Below are positions 1 to 5,655 of a DNA stretch of 6,168 bases, piece by piece; the first letter of the stretch is position 1, and each line of letters starts with the position of its first letter. Source of the DNA: Thalassospiraceae bacterium (GTDB taxonomy: Bacteria; Pseudomonadota; Alphaproteobacteria; Rhodospirillales; Magnetovibrionaceae); the NCBI GenBank assembly GCA_030637845.1, contig DAOWFT010000027.1, positions 1 through 6,168 on the forward strand, written 5' to 3'. The position numbers and the translations under genes were made by a program. Under the pieces are notes generated by a model. That model saw nothing but the letters and a program-made list of their open reading frames with translations, was not told the DNA's origin and searched no databases.

Positions 1-474
1 CTGGGCTGCGGTTTTACCTTTATCCAAACCAAACTCTTTGCCGCCACCAAGGGCAGCCTCAAGCTTTTTAGTGGTGCTGGCAAGATCGCTATCCATGCGG
101 TAAGCGGCCGCCATGTATGGCGGGTTGGTGTATGAAACCTGTATCTTGCCACCCATTTGAGTAACTGCAACACGCTGCACCGCGCCAAAGCCACCCATGT
201 CGCTACGGGCTGCGCTTGAACGCTGTGCGCCGCTGGTCACAACAATAATGGTTGCGGTTGGATAGGGTGTGTAGGTACCGGCAATGCTAAATCCGGCACC
301 TTCAAGTTTTGCGGTTACATCGGCAACGGTTGCTGCCATGTCACCGGAACCGTTAGAGGCCAGAATAAATGGCTTCATCGGGTGTGTGTCTGCCTTGGCT
401 TCAAGAGCAACGGAATTTGCGCCAACAAACGCCAGCGCGCCCAGCGCAAGGGTCATAATTTTTTTGAAATACAT
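1..474 (-). CDS. Small exported protein of unassigned family, C-terminus beyond window
   Basis: This reading frame stays open for 158 codons from ATG at 474 to the left edge, so the C-terminus is missing. The first 28 residues look like a Sec signal peptide: a short positive start (MYFKK), a hydrophobic core (ALGALAFVG) and an AKA site, with likely cleavage before Asp29. The mature part has an alternating helix/strand feel: MAATVADVTAKLEGAGF, then TYTPYP, a strand TIIVVTS, and later VSYTNPPYMAAAYRM. The helix followed by GF and the later TNPxYMAAA element distantly recall DUF302-type domains, but this is a guess and I do not recognise the family. No cysteines or transmembrane segments are visible in the mature part, so a soluble periplasmic protein is inferred. 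A strong ribosome binding site lies 8 bases before the ATG, which supports this start; Met7 is a weaker alternative. It lies downstream of xerC on the same strand after a 190-bp gap and so probably has its own promoter. Confidence 0.85.
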   Translation of the reverse strand, partial: MYFKKIMTLALGALAFVGANSVALEAKADTHPMKPFILASNGSGDMAATVADVTAKLEGAGFSIAGTYTPYPTATIIVVTSGAQRSSAARSDMGGFGAVQRVAVTQMGGKIQVSYTNPPYMAAAYRMDSDLASTTKKLEAALGGGKEFGLDKGKTAAQ

Positions 475-482
475 CTCTAAAG

Positions 483-490
483 TCCTCCCC
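483..490 (-). promoter_or_regulatory. Strong ribosome binding site for the exported protein
   Basis: On the minus strand this reads GGGGAGGA, a near-ideal anti-16S match, 8 bases before the ATG at 474. It fixes the start of the exported protein and suggests efficient translation. Confidence 0.75.
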
Positions 491-540
491 AGGTGGATGT
501 GATTTTAATTTTTATTGTCTGCCCGTTATATTAGAAAAGT

Positions 541-566
541 GCAATTATATGGTAGTATCATATTGC
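541..566. repeat. AT-rich imperfect dyad in the gap upstream of the exported-protein gene
   Basis: The inner arms ATATG (547-551) and CATAT (559-563) flank a 7-base centre, and the outer GCAAT (541-545) and TTGC (563-566) extend the symmetry imperfectly. On the minus strand the dyad contains TATGAT and TATAAT hexamers that could serve as -10 boxes for the gene starting at 474, but no convincing -35 box lies at the right distance. It may be an operator overlapping a promoter, or chance in AT-rich sequence. The rest of the 475-664 gap shows no gene and no GC-rich terminator for xerC. Confidence 0.25.
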
Positions 567-664
567 TACACTTGGGCCGCCACACCTAATTTAGCCGAAA
601 TAATCCACAGGCCATATTTTGCCCAATAGTCAAAAAAATCTTTTAATTTCAATAAGGTGTGTGC

Positions 665-1666
665 CTATGTCCGTCTGCGAGCGCGGGGGTGGGTGCGATT
701 GTAAACCGCCTGTAGCCGGGCTTCATCCACATCGGTGTAACGCTGGGTTGTAGAAAGCGACGCATGGCCCAGCAGCTCCTGAATGGTTCTGAGGTCGCCG
801 CCGCCGGAAAGAAGGTGGGTGGCAAAGCTGTGGCGCAGGGCGTGCGGGGTGGCGGTATCGGGAAGACCCAGAAACCCCCTTAGATTGCGCACCGTCGCCT
901 GAGCCACGCCGGAACTCAAGCGCCCCCCCCTGACACCGAGAAAAAGCGGTGATGTGGGCTTCATGGGAAATGGCGATGATTTGACGTATTGAGCCACCGC
1001 TTTGCTAACCGCAGGCAATATGGGAACCACCCGTTGCTTGTTGCCCTTGCCGGTCACCGTCATTGCTTCTTGGGCTTCTTGGTTTGAGGGAAAGTCACCC
1101 ACGTTAAGCCCAAGCGCCTCGCCGATGCGAAGCCCGCAACCGTAAAGCAACATCAAAAGCGCGCGGTCACGCTTGCCGACCCACGGCTCGGTGGCAAAAA
1201 CATCGGCAGAGGAAACCATTTCAAGCGCTTCTTCAACGCTAAGCGCCTTGGGAATTGATTTGGGAATTCGTGGCGTTCTAACCGCACCAATGGCGGAATT
1301 GGAAAGAACCGCGTTTCTGTCGAAATAACGAAAAAGGGTTCTTAAGGTAGACATCTTGCGGGCAATAGTGGTTTTGCTTTTTCCCGAATTTACCTCGGCC
1401 GCAAGGAACGCGCGAAAGTCGGCGGGCTTTAAATACTCAAGGTCTTTAACGCCGGGGGCAAAGCCAAGGTGGCCTGAGAGAAACCGTAAAAAACCCTCTA
1501 TGTCACGAGCATAGGAAGAAACCGTATTATCGGCAGCCCGGCGCTCATGCTTGAGCCAGTCAAGCCAATACCCAAGCGCACTTTTTAGCGCAGGCTCAGC
1601 CATGAACTCGTATTCGGTTATTTGTTTGCTTATTGTTTGTTTGGCTGCTTTGAGTTTTCTAGGCAT
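665..1666 (-). CDS. xerC: Tyrosine recombinase XerC
   Basis: Site-specific recombinase that, with XerD, acts at the chromosomal dif site to resolve chromosome dimers at cell division. The N-terminal SAM-like core-binding domain covers about residues 25-118 and the catalytic domain about 140-325. All catalytic residues are present: Arg180 (GCGLRIGEAL), Lys207 (TGKGNKQR), His275 and Arg278 (HALRHSFATHLL), His301 (ELLGHASLSTTQ) and nucleophile Tyr310 (QRYTDVD). The motif set and the DUF484 neighbour favour XerC over XerD or a phage integrase. The start is uncertain. ATG at 1666 gives 333 residues and overlaps the upstream gene by 37 bases. Met22 (ATG at 1603) gives 312 residues, nearer the usual family length, and begins 26 bases after the upstream stop. 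Neither has a good ribosome binding site, and the first 21 residues are lysine-rich and not family-like, so 1603 may be the true start. Co-transcription with the upstream DUF484 gene is very likely. Confidence 0.95.
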   Translation of the reverse strand: MPRKLKAAKQTISKQITEYEFMAEPALKSALGYWLDWLKHERRAADNTVSSYARDIEGFLRFLSGHLGFAPGVKDLEYLKPADFRAFLAAEVNSGKSKTTIARKMSTLRTLFRYFDRNAVLSNSAIGAVRTPRIPKSIPKALSVEEALEMVSSADVFATEPWVGKRDRALLMLLYGCGLRIGEALGLNVGDFPSNQEAQEAMTVTGKGNKQRVVPILPAVSKAVAQYVKSSPFPMKPTSPLFLGVRGGRLSSGVAQATVRNLRGFLGLPDTATPHALRHSFATHLLSGGGDLRTIQELLGHASLSTTQRYTDVDEARLQAVYNRTHPRARRRT

Positions 1667-2370
1667 CGGTGAAACATCTTTTCGACAACACGGGCAAGGA
1701 AATTCAAAAGCTCGGTTCCCTGTCCCGAATTAAAAGCGCCGCCCGTACGTGAGCCCAGTGCAAACATTCCGGTAGGGGTGTTTACGCCTTGGCGAATTCT
1801 TGCAACCCCAGCCGACCTGACCAGTGGGGCTGCTTCGCCGAATATTGTACCGTCATCCAACACGTCACGCATCAACTGAACTTCAATGCCTTCGCCCAGA
1901 CAGCCATCAACATATCCGCTGGAATAGGCGCGCACACCGGGCAGGGCCAATAGCTGCGGCTTTGTCAGTTCATCGCGCTCGAAACCATAGGCGACAACAT
2001 CAACATCGAGCAGTAATGGCAGGTCGTCGGTTATTATGCGGGCCAGCGTCATCTCGTCACTGGCCGACATCAGTGCCAGCACCGCCGCATGGGTGCGGGT
2101 TTGATAGCTCATATTGCCGCGGCTGGTTTCAATTACGTCCTGAGTGCAGGCGGTGAGGTTTTCGATCTCGCCCTTCAGGCGATCAAGCATTACCTGCTGA
2201 AAATCTACAACTCCTTCGGGGTTTTTTTCATAACGTCCGGGGGTGGCCATGTTGACCAGTATTTCCGGATTGCGGGAAAAGAAATCCGGATTTTCCAACA
2301 GGTACTCACCTATTTCGTCATCACCCCACTTAGGGATTGGATTTTTGTGTTTTTGGCTGTCTTTGCTCAT
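1630..2370 (-). CDS. DUF484 family protein (GAF-like), upstream partner of xerC
   Basis: A 246-residue cytoplasmic protein of the DUF484 family, which is commonly found immediately upstream of xerC in proteobacteria and whose function is not firmly known. An N-terminal helical part carries the family-type element YLLENPDFFSRNPEILVNM (residues 23-41) and a following P-G. A probable coiled coil with VVDFQQVMLDRLKGEIENL lies at about 54-85. A GAF-like sensor domain covers about 95-235 and ends in the characteristic block GMFALGSRTGGAFNSGQGTE (201-220), followed by LLNFLARVVEKM. No catalytic motif is visible. The start at 2370 is supported by GAGGGG about 5 bases upstream. It is the first gene of a leftward unit with xerC and is divergent from priA. 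Its 3' end overlaps the longest xerC frame, which suggests translational coupling. A role linked to XerC is inference from gene order only. Confidence 0.9.
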   Translation of the reverse strand: MSKDSQKHKNPIPKWGDDEIGEYLLENPDFFSRNPEILVNMATPGRYEKNPEGVVDFQQVMLDRLKGEIENLTACTQDVIETSRGNMSYQTRTHAAVLALMSASDEMTLARIITDDLPLLLDVDVVAYGFERDELTKPQLLALPGVRAYSSGYVDGCLGEGIEVQLMRDVLDDGTIFGEAAPLVRSAGVARIRQGVNTPTGMFALGSRTGGAFNSGQGTELLNFLARVVEKMFHRCLENSKQPNKQ

Positions 2371-2529
2371 GGCGACCCCTCGTTGCCCGAATCTTTAAAT
2401 TCAAGCCACCATCTTAGGTGCATTTTTGTTAATGCTTTACTTCACTGGTTACAAAAATGCCCATTATCCAGCGAATCAGGCCATCATTACCAAATGTGGC
2501 GGAAAAACAGGCCAAAAAACGGGAAAATA
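2371..2529. promoter_or_regulatory. Divergent promoter region between DUF484-xerC and priA
   Basis: This 159-bp stretch separates two genes read in opposite directions, so it must hold promoters for both unless transcription enters from outside. It is AT-rich in the middle. Weak candidates include TTGTTA, a 17-base spacer and TTACAA toward priA, and a GATAAT hexamer on the minus strand toward the DUF484 gene. None is a strong sigma-70 match. The most distinct element is the inverted repeat at 2420-2460. Confidence 0.5.
2420..2460. repeat. Perfect 10-bp inverted repeat in the divergent promoter region
   Basis: The arm GCATTTTTGT (2420-2429) is the exact reverse complement of ACAAAAATGC (2451-2460), with 21 bases between. 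The arm centres are 31 bp apart, about three helical turns, so both half-sites would face the same side of the DNA. This suits an operator for a dimeric or looping regulator acting on priA, the DUF484-xerC unit or both. A transcript hairpin is possible, but no T-run follows the stem on either strand, so it is not a standard terminator. Confidence 0.45.
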
Positions 2530-4809
2530 ATGCCAAATAACACCCACGAACATGAAATAAGCGTGCTTGTGCCCGTAACCTTTGCCGCGGGCGATAGTGG
2601 TGGTTTTTATGATTATCTGGTCCCAACCGGGCTGGAGCTTGCGCCCGGTGACATTGTCCGGGTGCCTTTCGCCAGCCGCATCCTTTTGGGTGTGGTCTGG
2701 GGGCCGGCTCTGGGTGGCGTGGCCAAATCAAAGCTAAAGTGCGTTCAGGAAAAACTGAACCACCCGCCAATTGCGGATCATATGCGGACATTCATCGAAT
2801 GGGTGGCTAAATACAACATGGCCGGCCCCGGCGCGGTTTTGAAAATGGTTTTCAATGTTCCGGACGCATTGGAAAAACCAAAACCAATTCGCGGGTTTAT
2901 TTTATGCCCGCTCTACTCCTCGGGCAAATATGAAGTGCGTATAACGCCGGCGAGAAAACGCGTGATTGATTTCATGGCGGGTAAACCGGCAATGTCAGCC
3001 GCCGACATCGCCCGCGAGGCGGGTTGCAGTCCATCGGTTATTAATGGGCTGGCCAAGGTCGGTCTGATTAAAGAAGTAGAAATATTAAACCAACACATCT
3101 GGCAGGTGCCCGATTATAAATTGCCCGGGCCAAAATTATCCGCTGCGCAAACAAAAGCCGCGACTGAGCTTTGCGCCCGTGTCGGTAGCGGTAATTCGGT
3201 AACGCTGGTGGATGGGGTTCCGGGCTCGGGCAAAACCGAAGTTTATTTTGAAGCAGTTGCCAAAGCGTTGAAAATGGGCAAGCAGGTTTTGGTTTTGCTT
3301 CCGGAAATTGCGCTTACATCACAATGGCTTAAACGATTTAGCGTCCGCTTCGGCGCCCCGCCCGCTTTGTGGCATTCAGACCTAACACCGGCAAAGCGGC
3401 GCGAAACTTGGGCCGCAGTTGCAAACGGAAAAATCCGTGTTGTCGCCGGAGCCCGCTCGGCGCTTTTTTTACCCCTCACCGAGCTGGGTTTGATAATTGT
3501 CGACGAAGAACACGAGCCCGCATTCAAACAAGAAGAAGGCGTGTTTTATAATGCCCGCGACATGGCGGTGGTGCGCGCCAGCCTAAGCAAGATACCCATC
3601 GCCCTTGTTTCAGCTACACCGTCACTTGAAAGTGCGGTCAATGCCAAAAACGGCAAATACCATCTTGTCCATTTGCCCGAACGTCACGGCGGTGCCAGCC
3701 TGCCCGATGTTGAATTAATAGATATGCGGACTGAAAAACTTCCCGCTACGCGTTGGTTGTCGGCTGCGTTGATAGACGAGTTAAAAAAAGTTTTTAGTTC
3801 CGGCGAACAGGCCATGCTTTTTTTAAACCGTCGCGGTTATGCCCCGCTTACCCTTTGTCGCACCTGTGGCCACCGGCTTAAATGTCCCAACTGTTCGGCC
3901 TGGATGGTCGAACATAGGACCGGCAAACGATTACAATGCCATCACTGCGGCCATACATCGGCCATGCCCGAAAACTGCCCCGAATGCGATACCGAAGACA
4001 GCTTCGCCGCCTGCGGCCCCGGGGTTGAGCGTCTGGCCGAGGAAGTTAAAGAATATTTCCCCAACCTGCGCGTGGCGTTGGCCAGTTCCGATACCCTTTC
4101 CGGCCCATTAAAAGCAGCCGATTTGGTCAGGCGCATCGAAGACCATGAAGTGGATTTAATTATCGGCACCCAGGTGGTGGCCAAGGGCTACCATTTTCCC
4201 TTGTTGACGCTGGTCGGCGTGGTCGATGGTGACCTTGGCTTGGCCGGTGGCGATCTGCGCGCGTCCGAGCGCACATATCAATTGCTTTATCAGGTGGCCG
4301 GCCGGGCCGGGCGGGAACAAAAACAAACTGAAAAACCGGGCCGGGTGCGGGTTCAGACATATATGCCCGATCATCCGGTAATGCTGGCAATCAAGAAAGG
4401 TTCCAGAGATGGCTTTGTTAAGGCCGAGACCGCCGCCCGCAAGCAAATGTCCATGCCGCCGTTTGGGCGTCTGGTTGCATTAATAGTATCGGGCGTTAAT
4501 GAGCGTAGCGTTGATGAGGCCGCAGCCCTGCTTGGCCGGACTGCCCCAAATATGGAGGGCGTTCAGGTTCTGGGCCCGGCCCCGGCACCGCTTTCGTTGC
4601 TGCGGGGCAAACATCGCAGGCGTTTGTTAATGAAGCTTGAAACATCCATAGCCCCCCAGCCGCTGGTCGGTGAATGGCTAGCCCGCGCCGGGATGAGGCT
4701 GGGGGCCATAGGTAATAGTGGGGGTAATAGTGGGGCTTATAGGGGGGGGCATAAAAAAGAAATGGGCGCCCGGGTTCAGGTCGATATCGATCCACAGGGT
4801 TTCATGTAA
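2530..4809 (+). CDS. priA: Primosomal protein N' (replication restart helicase PriA)
   Basis: PriA is a 3'-to-5' DNA helicase that recognises stalled or collapsed replication forks and starts reloading of the replicative helicase. The 759-residue product is near family length. In order: a 3'-DNA-binding domain (about 8-110, with FYDYLVP and PGDIVRVPF), a winged helix (about 137-184), helicase lobe 1 with Walker A GVPGSGKT (229-236), motif Ia LLPEIALTSQ (256-265), Walker B DEEH (325-328) and SATPS (361-365), then lobe 2 with GTQVVAKGYHF (546-556) and QVAGRAGR (588-595). Eight zinc ligands are present: Cys443, 446, 452, 455, 470, 473, 483 and 486. The frame extends 147 codons upstream, but that part is antisense to the DUF484 gene; PriA homology begins just after ATG 2530. 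ATG 2494 is an alternative, and the ribosome binding site (GGGA) is weak. Just before the conserved end VDIDPQGFM, residues about 727-742 are a Gly/Asn/Ser-rich addition encoded by a tandem repeat. Confidence 0.96.
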   Translation: MPNNTHEHEISVLVPVTFAAGDSGGFYDYLVPTGLELAPGDIVRVPFASRILLGVVWGPALGGVAKSKLKCVQEKLNHPPIADHMRTFIEWVAKYNMAGPGAVLKMVFNVPDALEKPKPIRGFILCPLYSSGKYEVRITPARKRVIDFMAGKPAMSAADIAREAGCSPSVINGLAKVGLIKEVEILNQHIWQVPDYKLPGPKLSAAQTKAATELCARVGSGNSVTLVDGVPGSGKTEVYFEAVAKALKMGKQVLVLLPEIALTSQWLKRFSVRFGAPPALWHSDLTPAKRRETWAAVANGKIRVVAGARSALFLPLTELGLIIVDEEHEPAFKQEEGVFYNARDMAVVRASLSKIPIALVSATPSLESAVNAKNGKYHLVHLPERHGGASLPDVELIDMRTEKLPATRWLSAALIDELKKVFSSGEQAMLFLNRRGYAPLTLCRTCGHRLKCPNCSAWMVEHRTGKRLQCHHCGHTSAMPENCPECDTEDSFAACGPGVERLAEEVKEYFPNLRVALASSDTLSGPLKAADLVRRIEDHEVDLIIGTQVVAKGYHFPLLTLVGVVDGDLGLAGGDLRASERTYQLLYQVAGRAGREQKQTEKPGRVRVQTYMPDHPVMLAIKKGSRDGFVKAETAARKQMSMPPFGRLVALIVSGVNERSVDEAAALLGRTAPNMEGVQVLGPAPAPLSLLRGKHRRRLLMKLETSIAPQPLVGEWLARAGMRLGAIGNSGGNSGAYRGGHKKEMGARVQVDIDPQGFM
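4701..4749 (+). other. Possible G-quadruplex-forming tract in the coding strand of priA
   Basis: Four G-runs occur in 49 bases: 4701-4705 (5 G), 4720-4724 (5 G), 4732-4735 (4 G) and 4742-4749 (8 G), separated by 14, 7 and 6 bases. Because they are on the coding strand, both the non-template DNA and the mRNA could fold. Only the first loop is longer than the usual limit. The folding itself is inference. Confidence 0.4.
4711..4734 (+). repeat. Tandem 12-bp repeat inside the priA 3' end
   Basis: Two perfect copies of GGTAATAGTGGG lie head to tail (4711-4722 and 4723-4734), in frame as Gly-Asn-Ser-Gly twice. They are followed by a run of eight G (4742-4749) and then A-rich sequence. The unit is a multiple of three, so changes in copy number would keep the priA frame, whereas slippage in the G-run would not. 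Confidence 0.8.
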
Positions 4810-5019
4810 CAAATTCGTTTATACTGTTCCGGCTAAGTCATTGAATCATATGGTCCAGAGAGGGAATCTCGACGGTCAGATATGGCCATGGATCGGGTCT
4901 GCCTAAAACCGGCGGAAACATTAGCAAAAATGAGTATTTAAAAACCACAGTCACAACCCAAGAGCAGTCTTGCATGCCCTAGGGGCCTATGTTAGAAAAC
5001 AGCCGTTTCGTGCGGGAGA
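4810..5019. other. Intergenic region between priA and the atp operon, no gene seen
   Basis: No frame here has both a plausible ribosome binding site and protein-like composition. The stretch probably carries the atp operon promoter, but I found only weak hexamers, such as TATACT near 4821 and TTGCAT (4970-4975) with TAGAAA 17 bases further on. A perfect 8-bp palindrome CCCTAGGG lies at 4977-4984, too short to interpret. A terminator-like hairpin follows at 5020-5043. Confidence 0.5.
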
Positions 5020-5043
5020 CCAGCCATCTATGGCATGGTTTTT
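5020..5043 (+). terminator. Candidate intrinsic terminator or attenuator ahead of atpH
   Basis: The sequence CCAGCCA (5020-5026), a 4-base loop TCTA, then TGGC, a single bulged A and TGG (5031-5038) form a 7-bp stem with one bulge, directly followed by TTTTT (5039-5043). It lies 210 bases after the priA stop and about 50 bases before the atpH start. It may end priA transcription or act as an attenuator in the atp leader. The stem is short, so the call is tentative. Confidence 0.35.
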
Positions 5044-5079
5044 CGCATAATCATTAGTTTTAAAAATTTTATTCAGGGC

Positions 5080-5084
5080 AGGGA
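5080..5084 (+). promoter_or_regulatory. Ribosome binding site supporting the GTG start of atpH
   Basis: AGGGA lies 10 bases before GTG at 5095, with another AGGG just upstream at 5075-5078. The in-frame ATG at 5035 has no such site at a normal distance; the nearest GGGAG is 16 bases away. Confidence 0.5.
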
Positions 5085-5094
5085 TTCTCCAAGC

Positions 5095-5655
5095 GTGCCA
5101 TCCGAAACAACAGGTGCAACCGGCCTCGCAGGTCGCTATGCGGCAGCACTTTATGCGCTAGCCGAACAGAGTAAAAAACTGGACAAGGTTGCCGATGATT
5201 TGCGCTCGCTGGATGTGATGATTTCAGAAAGCGACGATCTATCACGGCTTATTTCATCGCCGGTGCTTTCCCGTGCCCAGCAAGCCGACGGCATGTTGGC
5301 CATTTGCAAAAAGGCCGGGATGGATGATCTGACCCAGCGTTTTGTTGGCACCACCGCCCAAAACAGGCGCATGGCAGTGCTTTCAAGCATTATAAAGGCT
5401 TATCTTGATGAGCTTTCCCATCGTCGCGGCGAAGCCACGGCTCAAGTTGTTTCCGCCCAAAAGCTGGATGAAGCCCAACTCAAGGAAGTTTCCGATGTGC
5501 TGAAAAAAGCCATTGGAACAAAAGTTGCCGTCGAAGCAAAGGTTGATGAAACCCTGCTCGGTGGAATGATCGTAAAAGTAGGATCACGTATGGTTGATTC
5601 CTCACTTAAAACCAAGTTGCAACAATTACACCTCTCCATGAAAGGCGTTGGCTAA
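5095..5655 (+). CDS. atpH: F1F0 ATP synthase subunit delta (F1 part)
   Basis: Delta (OSCP-type) subunit of the F1F0 ATP synthase, part of the peripheral stalk that holds the F1 head to the membrane sector and prevents its rotation. From GTG at 5095 the product is 186 residues, the usual family length. The N-terminal helical domain starts with GLAGRYAAALYALAEQ (residues 10-25), and the C-terminal part carries the conserved ETLLGGMIVKVGSRMVDSS, followed by LKTKLQQL. An in-frame ATG at 5035 would add 20 residues (hydrophobic, then basic and polar) that are unlike the family and lie on the terminator-like hairpin, so I prefer the GTG, which also has a ribosome binding site. The stop codon overlaps the atpA start by one base (TAATG), which indicates translational coupling. 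It is the first gene of the operon, as usual in alphaproteobacteria, where F0 genes are generally encoded elsewhere. Confidence 0.93.
   Translation: MPSETTGATGLAGRYAAALYALAEQSKKLDKVADDLRSLDVMISESDDLSRLISSPVLSRAQQADGMLAICKKAGMDDLTQRFVGTTAQNRRMAVLSSIIKAYLDELSHRRGEATAQVVSAQKLDEAQLKEVSDVLKKAIGTKVAVEAKVDETLLGGMIVKVGSRMVDSSLKTKLQQLHLSMKGVG

Noticed and set aside
284..502. Plus-strand open frame of 72 codons
   Set aside because: It lies opposite the exported-protein gene, which has a signal peptide and a strong ribosome binding site; this frame is its shadow.
628..633. TTGACT on the minus strand as a -35 box for the exported-protein gene
   Set aside because: No -10-like hexamer lies 16-18 bases downstream; the good -10 matches are far beyond normal spacing.
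605..640. Possible terminator for xerC
   Set aside because: There is a T-run on the minus strand, but the only possible stem is four A/T pairs with no GC content.
2089..2529. In-frame upstream extension of priA to ATG 2089
   Set aside because: The extra 147 codons are antisense to the DUF484 gene, do not resemble PriA, and would span the divergent promoter region. PriA homology starts just after ATG 2530.
4718..4906. Plus-strand 62-codon frame running from the priA end into the gap
   Set aside because: It begins inside the G-rich repeat of priA, has no ribosome binding site and lacks protein-like features.
4977..4984. CCCTAGGG palindrome
   Set aside because: It is only 8 bp, has no flanking symmetry and no T-run, so it is probably chance.
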